Positions 11,590 through 20,696 of a DNA stretch of 64,000 nt are shown in pieces; positions within the stretch are counted from its first letter, which is position 1; each line of letters starts with the position of its first letter. The notes beneath the pieces are model-generated. The model did no database searches. It saw only the letters and a list, made by a program, of their open reading frames with translations, and had not been told where the DNA came from. The position numbers and the translations under genes are program-made. Origin of the DNA: Cladorhizidae sp. MBARI D1340-BT2 (taxonomy: Eukaryota; Porifera; Demospongiae; Poecilosclerida; Cladorhizidae); NCBI GenBank assembly GCA_028752905.1, contig JAQNBH010000007.1, positions 15,863,233 through 15,927,232 on the forward strand, in the 5' to 3' direction.

Positions 11590-14431
11590 ACCGTCTGCCT
11601 TTTGGAAGAGTGGGTCAATCCAATGTAGGGAGTACTAGGTATATAACACATAAAGGTGAACCACTATAGCTACCGAACAAACGTCAGATTTTAAATTTAT
11701 TTGTTTTCACACACACACACACTAATTTTTTGGAAAAGTAGTTTTTTACATGCACATGCCCGGTAGAGTGTATCATTAAGAAGATTTACTTCTGGTTGGG
11801 GGGGGTGGAGAAGCCTTCATTTTTAATTTTATGCATGATCGGAAGGGCCAACCTGGACCTTCCGCCCTCTTTTAAGTGGATTGTCCTGATTCTGGGAGCT
11901 ATTTGACTGAAGTAAGCTGTAGAGGAAGCAAAGCTTACCAGGAGTCTTTGTAACAAGAGAACAGAAGAGCAAATATTAGCAAGTTTGTAATAGTCTCTAG
12001 TAGCCCCCCAGACACCTCCCCACTCCTGTGAAATTTTAGGACCCCGTCTAAGTGCTATAATATTTAATGCAACATGGAGTATCCAGAAGCTTGGCCATGT
12101 TTAATACTATATACTTAATACATTATGCAGATTTCCCCCCTGAACGGGGCTCCTGTGGGTGGCCAGAGACCACTGGTACATGGGCAGCCAAAATCCCGTC
12201 CTCTATGCTCCCTACCGTACCATCACATGCCACACCCACCTCCAACATTAATACCCTCACTACGTCTCCTGGCAAGAGAATTGCACCACCAGTTCCTGAG
12301 GATGAGTCGCCTTCCAAGGTGGGTGGAGTAATGATCCTCTACTTATCAGACTGCACACCATATAGAGGAGCTCTTTTCATCCTACATACTTAACCTGCCT
12401 CAACCCAGTGTGGTGTTGGTCCAGTGTGTGTCCCCATAGCTATTATCAACCTGCCTCAACCCAGTGTGGTATTGGTCCAGTTGGTGTCCCCATAGAGCTA
12501 TTGTCAACCTACTTCAACCTGCCTCAACCCAGTGTGATGTTGGTCCAGTGTGTGTCCCCATAGAGCTATTGTCAACCTACTTCAACCTGCCTCAACCCAG
12601 TGTGATGTTGGTCCAGTGTGTGTCCCCATACCCCATAGAGCTATTGTCAACCTACTTCAACCTGCCTCAACCCAGTGTGATGTTGGTCCAGTGTGTGTCC
12701 CCATAGAGCTATTGTCAACCTACTTCAACCTGCCTCAACCCAGTGTGGTGTTGATCCAGTGTGTGTCCCCATAGAGCTATTGTCAACCTACTTCAACCTG
12801 CCTCAACCCAGTGTGATGTTGGTCCAGTGTGTGTCCCCATAGAGCTATTGTCAACCTACTTCAATCTGCCTCAACCCAGTGTGGTGTTGATCCAGTGTGT
12901 GTCCCCATAGAGCTATTGTCAACCTACTTCAACCTGCCTCAACCCAGTGTGATGTTGGTCCAGTGTGTGTCTCCATAGAGCTATTGTCAACCTGCCTCAA
13001 TGGTCCAGTGTGTGTCCCCATAGGGCTATCGTCAACCTACTTCAACCTTCCTCCACCCAGTGTGACATTGAAGTGTTTCCCAAAGTGGGCGACCCCACCC
13101 CATCCTGGGGGCGTTAGGATGATCTAAAGGGGCAATAAGGGAATGGGGGGAGGACGGCACTCGGCGACGAAAGACCAAGTTTAATATTCAATTTACAAAC
13201 CAAACTAAAAAAAGACACTTCCTCAGAATCTGACAATATGCCAAATGTTGTTGAAAAGGGTTTTGAGCTTTTCGATGTTTCTATTAATTTTTTATTATCA
13301 CATTTGTATTTTAAAAGTTATTTCGCATTCCTGCCTATATTAGGTCAATATTTAGCAGGATGTGACAGCAGAAAGAATCACTAGGTCCAAAAACTCAATG
13401 AAATATATGATTTTGTTCTCATCTTAGTATATAGCATTTCTTATTAGCAAAAGAAAATTAATATTAAACCTATTTTTGGCCTATAGTCTCAGCTCACGCC
13501 TTAGGGGAACGATACCATGAACTAGTAGCGTTAAAAACGTGTGGTTACCACTTTATAGCTCCATAGATATTGTACACTTCATGATATGGACTTTATAATT
13601 AGCTCAAAAGATAGGTCTCTCTGTGTGCTCTCTTTTGATGCTAAAATATTTTTCATTGGTATAACTAGAGCCAAGTTACAGGAGCTAAAGTGGGGGTACC
13701 TCAAAACCTGAGTGCCTGATTTTGCTGAAGATTGTCAAGGCAGTGGCTAGAGGACCTATTGCATGCAGCAACGACTTTTTCTTTTTCCATTAGGCACTAA
13801 AACTTGAGTATATATATGTGGTCAAGTACCTGGTTGGAAAATGAATATCCTTAAAACTCCTTAAATTTTTTTTTCCAACCGCACGCTTAAAATGTTCCAG
13901 CAGTTTACCAGGTTTCTTACGTCCTGCTTAACTGAAAACAAAGTCTAGAAACCAGGACTTTTATTTTATAAGGGGCACTAATGTATAAGGGGCACTATAA
14001 GGGGCACTAATGGTATGTTCAAGGGGGGGGGGGGGGGGGGTTGCCCGAAAAACACTGGTAGTGTGCCCCCACAGAGCTATTGTCAACCTACTTCAACTTG
14101 CTTCAAGCCAGTGCGGTGTCGGTCCAATGTGTGTGCCCATAGAGCCATTCTCAACCTACTTCAACCTACCTCCACCCAGTGTGATATTGGTCCAGTATGC
14201 ACCTGCAGTATTATAGTATATATTATATATAGAGAGAGAGCTTCAAGCTAATTATCTGGTCCACGTAAGCATTTATTACTGCCCTCTCACAACCACCACC
14301 TGTGCTGCGCGTGTGTGCATGTTGATGCTTGCATGTGCCAGGACGTGGAGTTGCGTCGCCGTGAAGCTCTGGAGAAGAAACTAGAAAAAGAAAAGAACAA
14401 GACCAAGAGAAAGAAAAGGAAACTCATGTGA
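4305..14431 (+). CDS. NHEJ1: XLF/Cernunnos homologue (non-homologous end-joining factor 1), six exons
   Basis: XLF is the nuclear scaffold that alternates with XRCC4 in filaments bridging DNA ends and stimulates ligase IV in end joining. Exons: 4305-4508, 6075-6335, 7675-7813, 10864-11046, 12131-12318 and 14342-14431. They sum to 1,065 nt, a 354-aa protein with a TGA stop; the human protein is 299 aa. Residues about 1-150 form the head domain, starting KPWKVLSLG and continuing GYHVMVSDGCGIWEE. The pair SSLPLDWQF (Leu about 140) matches the human ELSGLPFYWNF segment that contains the XRCC4-contacting Leu115. The stalk includes LAQKDKELQDFGEQGYSVTR, like human MKDLEIQDYQESGATLIR. The tail ends in a basic cluster ([11 protein letters not shown]) where vertebrate XLF has its Ku-binding motif, but without the final Gly-Leu-Phe. 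The exon 4 donor is one of three nearby GT sites and was chosen by phase. Exon 5 is the least conserved and its frame rests on exon 6. No expression evidence is available. Confidence 0.85.
4509..6074 (+). other. XLF intron 1, with a decayed foldback arm
   Basis: The intron runs from AAG|gtacga to tgtgcag|ACT. At about 4,985-5,235 it holds a diverged right arm of the foldback repeat family best seen at 33,587-34,237 (tcctctagccactg.., then agcacacggagagat). There is a 17-base C run at 5,698-5,714. The open frame at 5,291-5,638 has no recognisable domain and lies in non-coding sequence. Confidence 0.55.
6380..7048. mobile_element. MITE-like element in XLF intron 2
   Basis: The ends are imperfect inverted repeats: GTTTGCATTTTACCCGGG at the left and, in reverse complement, GTTTGCAGGTTTTACCCAGG at the right. 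Both ends carry further ACCCGGG/ACCCAGG subrepeats. The 8-mer TGACACGT lies at 6,372-6,379 and again at 7,049-7,056. That fits an 8-bp target duplication of the kind hAT elements make, although the terminal repeats are offset by a few bases. There is no coding capacity, so it would be a non-autonomous element. Confidence 0.55.
7789..9335. repeat. 50-bp minisatellite spanning the XLF exon 3/intron 3 junction, about 31 copies
   Basis: The unit is 50 bp, beginning gagtagggagacactgtcac and continuing tagaagtgggttaaggctgg. The first unit (7,789-7,838) is the last part of XLF exon 3 plus its 5' splice site (AGAA|gtgggt at 7,813/7,814). Every later unit repeats that junction with a few changes. One internal unit at about 8,292-8,322 again carries the exon-type text ggatactccgtcacaag. 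Variants include T/C at one site (actgtcac/actgccac) and occasional single-base insertions. The array ends at about 9,335 with a partial unit. Confidence 0.95.
9515..9600. repeat. CA-rich microsatellite in XLF intron 3
   Basis: A run of interrupted CA and CACAT repeats (acacacacacaccacataacacaccacat). It precedes the 27-bp array. Confidence 0.85.
9708..10765. repeat. 27-bp minisatellite in XLF intron 3, about 38 copies
   Basis: The unit is 27 bp, containing catagcatcagtactaata and then gtggacca, with extremely uniform copies (about five single-base variants). Because 27 is a multiple of three and the unit lacks stops in several frames, long open frames appear on both strands (for example repeats of HSISTNSGP). 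They start and end with the array and the array lies between two XLF exons, so I treat it as non-coding. It is followed by a CA-rich tract at about 10,760-10,785. Confidence 0.95.
11047..12130 (+). other. XLF intron 4, with a 30-base G run
   Basis: Intron between exons 4 and 5. It holds an uninterrupted run of 30 G at 11,559-11,588 preceded by (GT)n. At 11,400-11,465 lies a diverged copy of the hammerhead-like motif family (tagtgaaggg...ggccaacgaaacgctt). No exon could be recognised inside it. Confidence 0.6.
12395..13075. repeat. 68-bp minisatellite in XLF intron 5, about 9-10 copies
   Basis: The unit is 68 bp, including cccagtgtgatgttggtcca and ccatagagctattgtcaacc, with some shortened units. 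Further scattered copies of the same unit lie at 14,060-14,195 in the same intron and at 22,730-23,120 in DNAJC9 intron 3, so the sequence is dispersed as well as tandem. Confidence 0.92.
13534..13900. repeat. Foldback-element left arm in XLF intron 5
   Basis: It begins gtggttaccactttatagct and includes the family landmarks aaagataggtctctctgtgt, agccaagttac and ggctagagga. It ends in the centre of the element (tccattaggcactaaaac). Only the left arm and part of the centre are present. Complete relatives lie at 14,878-15,835 and 33,587-34,237. Confidence 0.75.
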
Positions 14432-14877
14432 ACTCAGAGATGTTTTATTTCCTCTTCAGCTTAGCATCATAGTTGATCTGCACATAATATATATAATTTT
14501 ATTTTTTACACAACTTCTTATTGAACTTCAATAGAGTATGAATGCACAGCATGTATGATACATGCACCATCCTGCATAATATTTTTTCTGTAATTGACAA
14601 TGTCACAATTGATGTATATCAATTGATGTATATAACAGTTTTTAGGAATGAGGAGCGGTTATGTTGTGCTAGGGAGGGAGGGGGGGGGGGGGGGGGGGGG
14701 GGGGGGATCAAGGAGGGCAGTTGAAATCAAAGTTGGTTGCTAGATTCTTGCTTGCAACACTTCTTATTGCATGTTGCTTGTAGCACTGGTCAGAAGGGTA
14801 CGAGAACATCTTGCAGCACTCATGAAGGGCAACTTGTTTGCTGCACTACTGAAGGGGGGACAGTTAATTTTTTTTAC

Positions 14878-15835
14878 TTTTTACTTATGGTTACAACTTT
14901 AGAGCTCTGTAGATTCTGCAAACTTCATGGTATGGACTTGATATATAGCTCAAAAGATAGGTATCTCTGTGTGCTCTCTTTTGATACTGAATCATAGGTA
15001 TAACTATAGGCAAGTTACTAGACCTAAAGTGGAGGGACCTCAAAAACCTGAATGCCTGCAACCGCCAAATTAGTAACTCCAGATTGCTAAGTGCTGAAAT
15101 TGGTAACGGTGGCTAGAGGAATCTTCAATGAGTGGATTGCCAGTCGGTGGGTGTCGATTTCGTTCCCCTAGTTGTGGAATCACTTGGGAGTTGGAGTGAG
15201 GAGGCTGCCCGAACCATCTCGGACATCGGTCGTCACCAAGCACAGCGATTGGGGAGTTCTTCACCGGATGCACGGCATATTTTCCAACGGTTGTCGGTCA
15301 GCCTCTGGAGAGGAAATGCTACGCTCTGGCTTAGCCGCAACCCTCCAGTTGGGGCCAAGGTTGATGGAACTCTTTAGATTAATTATTTATTGTTCTTACT
15401 TACTTACTTAAAAGGACGTTGTACTCTGTACTGCATTGTATTGTCTGCATGTTTTTCTACAAAAAAAAAAAAATGAGTGGTTTCATTACGCGTTAAAATT
15501 TTAGTACGTGGTTAGCGCGTGGGTGGAAAATTATTTTTAACGAAATTCATTTTCCACCCGCGCGCTTGACCTCGTACGTACTTAAATTTTAACGCTAGGG
15601 CTTCTTCTAGCCACTGGTATATACCAATTTCATCTTTAGCACTTAGCAATCTGGAGTTATTTATGTAGAGGTTGCAGGCATTCAGGTTTTTGAGGTCCCT
15701 CCACTTTAGGTCTAGTAACTTGCCTATAGTTATACCTATGAAACATATTTTAGTATCAAGAGAGCACACAGAGAGAGCTATATATCAAGTCCATACCATG
15801 AAGTTTGCAGAATCTACGGAGCTCTACACAAGTAA
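14878..15835. mobile_element. Foldback (long inverted-repeat) element, interrupted by a LINE
   Basis: The left arm (14,878-15,126) and right arm (15,481-15,835) are inverted copies: the left reads ttcatggtatggacttgata and aaagtggagggacctcaaaa, and the right reads tgaggtccctccactttagg and atcaagtccataccatgaag. The centre contains a smaller hairpin, with ttaaaattttagtacgtggt facing acgtacttaaattttaacg. There is no coding sequence. The element is split at 15,127-15,480 by a 5'-truncated LINE flanked by a 9-bp target duplication. The family has at least six other full or partial copies here. Confidence 0.8.
15127..15480 (+). mobile_element. 5'-truncated LINE insertion with poly(A) and target-site duplication
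   Basis: The 9-mer AATGAGTGG at 15,127-15,135 recurs at 15,472-15,480, directly after a 12-13 base A run. The insert encodes the extreme C-terminus of a reverse-transcriptase polyprotein (VDFVPLVVESLGSWSEEA, then AQRLG, then RLSVSLWRGNATLWL), stopping at 15,377. Related protein pieces lie at 41.4-42.9 kb on the minus strand. The truncated 5' end, the tail and the duplication are the hallmarks of target-primed reverse transcription. The sequence is young enough for the duplication to be perfect. Confidence 0.85.
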
Positions 15836-16514
15836 AAAATAAAAAATGCAACTGTCCCCCCTGAAAGGATATCTTCTTGTAGTTCCACTGAGAGGGCATC
15901 TTAAGCTTGCAGATTGACTGAAATAGCTTCTGCTGGCAGGATTTGTTCTGGTGTAGTAGTTCTTGAACATAATACGCTGCTGTTTGCTATTAGAACTATG
16001 CTGGGAAAATCAACCATTGCAACATGCCATGATAGCACGCTAGCACAAGTCTTTGACAGAGTGTGGACAGCCTAGAGGTCCTGCAGCTTCACCTCTAGTA
16101 TTGTAAGTACCTGGGAGAGGTTCAAGTTGTCATCAAAAGTTGACTAGTGATTCAAGGTGGTGGGTCAGTCACAGGGCAAGAATTCATCTTCTAATTGCTA
16201 ACTATGAAGTGTATATCTAATGATACACTACTTCTGAAAGTCTGAATTTGCATGAGAAACTACCTGGAGGTGAAAATACACATCCATGACACCAACATTC
16301 ATTGGTACTGGGGGGTGGGAGGGCTTTGGGATTTGAAGACCCCCCAGAATATTGGATATTAGAGTCCATGGGAAAAAAATAAAATAATGCAATACTAATC
16401 ACAATAACACTCCCAGTAAAATTAACTCATTTGTAACAACATACATAAACAACGCACCTGTCTTTTCTTGATGAATATGCAAAATCATACTCCAGTTTAG
16501 TCAATGTTTGGTGA

Positions 16515-17605
16515 CTGTTGTCTGCAGCCATGTCTATAACCAGCCAATGCTGGGTGACTGTTGTCTGCAGCCATGTCTTTAACCAGATGCTGGGTGGCTG
16601 TTGTATGCAGCCATGTCTTTAACCAGATGCTGGGTGGCTGTTGTATGCAGCCATGTCTTTAACCAGATGCTGGGTGGCTGTTGTATGCAGCCATGTCTAT
16701 AACCAGATGCTGGGTGGCTGTTGTATGCAGCCACGTCTATAACCAGATGCTGGGTGGCTGTTGTATGCAGCCATGTCTATAACCAGATGCTGGGTGGCTG
16801 TTGTATTCTATAACCAGATGCTGGGTGGCTGTTGTATGTAGCCATGTCTTTAACCAGATGCTGGGTGGCTGTTGTATTCTATAACCAGATGCTGGGTGGC
16901 TGTTGTATGCAGCCATGTCTATAACCAGACGCTGGGTGACTGTTGTCTGCAGCCACGTCTATAACCAGATGCTGGGTGGCTGTTGTATGCAGCCATGTCT
17001 ATAACCAGATGCTGGGTGGCTGTTGTCTGCAGCCATGTCTATAACCAGATGCTGGGTGACTGTTGTATGCAGCCATGTCTATAACCAGATGCTGGGTGAC
17101 TGTTGTATGCAGCCATGTCTATAACCAGATGCTGGGTGGCTGTTGTATGCAGCCACGTCTATAACCAGATGCTGGGTGGCTGTTGTATGCAGCCACGTCT
17201 ATAACCAGATGCTGGGTGGCTGTTGTATGCAGCCATGTCTATAACCAGATGCTGGGTGGCTGTTGTATGCAGCCATGTCTTTAACCAGATGCTGGGTGGC
17301 TGTTGTATGCAGCCATGTCTTTAACCAGATGCTGGGTGGCTGTTGTATGCAGCCATGTCTATAACCAGATGCTGGGTGGCTGTTGTATGCAGCCATGTCT
17401 ATAACCAGATGCTGGGTGGCTGTTGTATGCAGCCATGTCTTTAACCAGATGCTGGGTGGCTGTTGTATGCAGCCATGTCTATAACCAGATGCTGGGTGGC
17501 TGTTGTATGCAGCCATGTCTTTAACCAGATGCTGGGTGACTGTTGTATGCAGCCATGTCTTTAACCAGATGCTGGGTGGCTGTTGTCTGCAGCCATGTCT
17601 TTAAC
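16515..17605. repeat. 40-bp minisatellite, about 27 copies
   Basis: The unit is 40 bp, including ataaccagatgctgggtggc and tgttgtatgcagccatgtct, with variants (ctata/cttta, catgt/cacgt, ggc/gac). A few units are shortened where the ttgtattctataacc junction appears. An open frame on the minus strand (17,516-17,199) is a product of the repeat. Confidence 0.95.
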
Positions 17606-17639
17606 GGCAAAGAGCACTGAAACTCCTCTCGGCAGCTTT

Positions 17640-18900
17640 AGTTGCTGCTATAAACAATATCAACTTCACTACTTTCATCCCTTCCGCAGAGAAGCTTCTC
17701 TCAGCACTGTTTAGTTTTAAGGAAGGCTAAAAATGGACTTCAGATCAGGTGGGGGGGGGGACTCTTCTTAGCTACAGCCAGCTGTGTTTGTAGGTCATGT
17801 TCCAAACGTATTGCTAACGACTGTAAATGTTCTTCAACATTATCAGGATGCTCGCCCATTCATATATCCTTGGAACCTTCTTCCTGTGTGGAAGTGCAGG
17901 ATCTGATGCTTCAACTGAGGCCCGATTAGTTTCAGCAGATTGCCTAACTTCATTGCAAAGTGCAGTAATGTTACTGTTGATGCTAGAGCTTTCCCCCTAA
18001 CTGTCCAGCGAGTTGGACAGGAATACGAATTCCAATTGAGCCAGATGAGATCTCAATATCTTTGATTGCTTTAAAGATGGTTTCATGTTTTGGTGACTTG
18101 CTTGATGATTTCATAAACAGTAGCGCATAATTGTATGCCCTTGATAGCATCTTCAGTGGCCAGGTTCAGTGCATGGCTATAGCATGCATGTAAAGAATGC
18201 TGCACTTGGCAGTTATTTTTGTGGAAATGCTCAACCTGATTCCCTGACATATTGGCTGCACCATCGTAGTACTGACCACAACAGTTTTCAATTCTTAAGA
18301 TTTAGTTGCAGCAAAACGTCGAGAAAATAGCATTCAAGCCACTTTTTAAATTTTGGGGGTTGTCTTCAGCTCAATTAGACTTTATCTCACTTTCCCCCCC
18401 TTGCCATCTGAAACTTTGTAATGACCCCATAATGCATGACTTCGCCTGAACAGCAGTCAGGATGGTAAGCAGAATATTCCTGTTTTCAGCCTTTTACTCA
18501 TATTCCATTTCAAACCATTTCCCCAACATTGTTGTTTCTGCTCATCAAAAGATCAACACCTTGTTAGTGAGATGAGAGAGCTGTCGTTTTCCAAATTTTT
18601 CAAAAATCCAAACTTAATGAACACATCGTAATAGGGACTGCAGTAAAACAGTCTTATAGTGCGACAATGGAAACTTTGCTTATCAAGAGGGGGAAAATGC
18701 TCATTGCTACTTTCAAAATGTTACTATGGGAACTTTGAAAAGTGGTTGATGAGCTTTATCTGGAATGGGTACAGTTCAGTTGTCATGACTTCAAATTTAC
18801 TTTCCCATAATTGGGAAAGCATGCTGTTTCAGATGATAAATAATACTCTGAACCCTTCTATATAGAAGGAAACCAGATTAAATGCAGGGTACGTGTTTTT
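17640..18900 (-). pseudogene. hAT-family transposase pseudogene (ZMYM/TTF-type lineage)
   Basis: On the minus strand the sequence reads CCGQYYDGAANMSGNQ followed by SLHACYSHALNLA, which is the conserved GxxYDGAxNMSG plus HCxAHxLNL block of hAT transposases. After a frame change it reads SYSCPTRWTVRGKALAS, the CPTRWxxR block of the same family. Stops and frameshifts interrupt the frame and no C-terminal dimerisation block was found. The upstream limit is uncertain. It is a separate, more decayed copy than those at 30.3 and 52.5 kb. Confidence 0.65.
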
Positions 18901-19387
18901 GACTGACCTTTAGTTAGTGGGAGAAAATGCCAGGGATCAAACAAAGACAGTAAGATACGGCCCCTCCACAAAGGGAAAGGTCCTTTCTACCTTCGCAAAT
19001 AGGTGTCAGCATTTAGGAAGATTATTATTATTATGAACTCCTACAACATTGGGCTTATGCACAAAAATGTGAGTAGATAGTGGCAGAACACAGTGGTAAT
19101 GGTTGACATGCATGAGGTGATCTTGTGAACAAACTAAGTCAGCTTAGCATAGTTCAGTCGAGTACTAGAGGAGGGAGGAGGATGTAGCAGGTGTGTGGTG
19201 ACGACTGACCAAAATTGTCACTGCAGGTCAATGAACTGATGGAGGTGATAGAGGTTTCGTTGGGACAATTTCTGAATTAGATAAAGAATGTTGCCCATTT
19301 TGTCTGTGGGGCCATTTATATTAGTTGGACTAAGTTGTGAGTGAATAAGTTATCACAAAAAATAGCGTACTAATACTTACATTAGCT

Positions 19388-19600
19388 ATGGGTGTATCCT
19401 TCCTTCTAGTCCTGTTTCCTGCTATTTATGTAGACATTTTGATGCTGTCTCATCCCTACCAAGTTCTTCACATTATCTTACTTGGTGATTTCAACATTGC
19501 AGATGTTGATTGGTCATCCTCATGCATCCACTTTCTCTTCCGTAATGCATTAGCTCTGCAGATGTATTTACTGAAACATGTTGAGAAGAAATGGGGCTGA
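19388..19600 (+). pseudogene. Possible LINE endonuclease scrap
   Basis: A 70-codon frame contains ILLGDFNIADVDWSSS, which matches the GDFNxxxxDW core of the endonuclease/exonuclease/phosphatase domain found in many LINEs. The Asp and Asn of GDFN are intact. No flanking domain could be recognised, so it is a short remnant at best. Confidence 0.45.
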
Positions 19601-19999
19601 TATAGCAACCCAAACAACACCAGCTCTGTCATCCCTGACTTGCCAGTAAATAGTGATCCTGATGGAAAGATCTCGCCATCAAATGTGTTTTGTGAGCCAT
19701 GCAGTGATTGAAAACACATCAAGACATTTGGCATAGGTGAACGATTGGAAGAAAGACAGTTTATTTGTTGGACTCCATAGGCCAAAGTAAAAAAATTACT
19801 GGAGGAGTTGGAGGAAGAGATTTGGGTTGCTTGGCATAAATGCACGCGTCAGCAGATTCTTCCAAGGTGGCGAAAAAAGCTGTAAGTGCTGGGGGTTTAT
19901 CTAAAGTGGTTGCTTCAGAAACATTCAACACTGAAATGGGGTTAGGGGTGATTTCATCGTCTTCATTATCAACTAGGAGTAAGCAGAATTGAAAGTTAG

Positions 20000-20352
20000 A
20001 GGAGTTAGCTGCACCGAATTAGGCAAGCACGGGTGCCATTTTTTGTTGTTGCACCACACGCTTGCCTAATTCTACGTTTTATCACCTAAATCTACGTTTT
20101 TAGGTGTTTTTGCACCTAAATCAACACTGTGTTGCAGAGTAGGACTTTTTCTAGCCACAGATAACATTCCAACTGGCTAGCACTTTCCAATTCAGGCACT
20201 CGGGTTTTGATGTAACCCACTTAGGCTGCATGTAACTTTAGCCTATAATACCAAAAGAGAGCACACAGAGAGATATAACATTTGAGCTCTATATCAAGTT
20301 CATACTGTGAAGTGTGCAGAATCTATGGAGCTCTAAAGTCGTAACCACAAGG
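20000..20352. repeat. Foldback-element centre and right arm
   Basis: Contains the family landmarks tttctagccac, agagagcacacagagagat, tatcaagttcatac and gtcgtaaccac. The centre has a short hairpin (cctaaatctacgtttttagg). Immediately to the right, 20,450-20,510 holds a copy of the hammerhead-like motif. Confidence 0.7.
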
Positions 20353-20696
20353 TTACGAAACGATGTCTTCCTGGTACTTGTCCTCCCATAACCATGTAAT
20401 AAATAATAATACTGTAAATAATACAACAAAGAAAAAAAATGGTCGGGAATGAGATTTCATTATTCCCGATGAAGGCTCGAGCATATAGCTGAAAGGTTAA
20501 GCGAATGAATAAATTTAAGTTGATCATCAGCTAGTTACTCCACCTACTATGTCAACTGAAAGTTTGCCAAAAGAATAATGTTTATTGTTTAGTTACTAGA
20601 CTCACTTCATAATAAGAGTACGTATTTGCAGACTTATACAGATAATAAACCGCAGAATATGTTATAGAGAAGGAAGCTCTGTGATGAGACCTCAGG

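Noticed and set aside
17199..17516. 105-codon minus-strand frame
   Set aside because: Translation of the 40-bp minisatellite.
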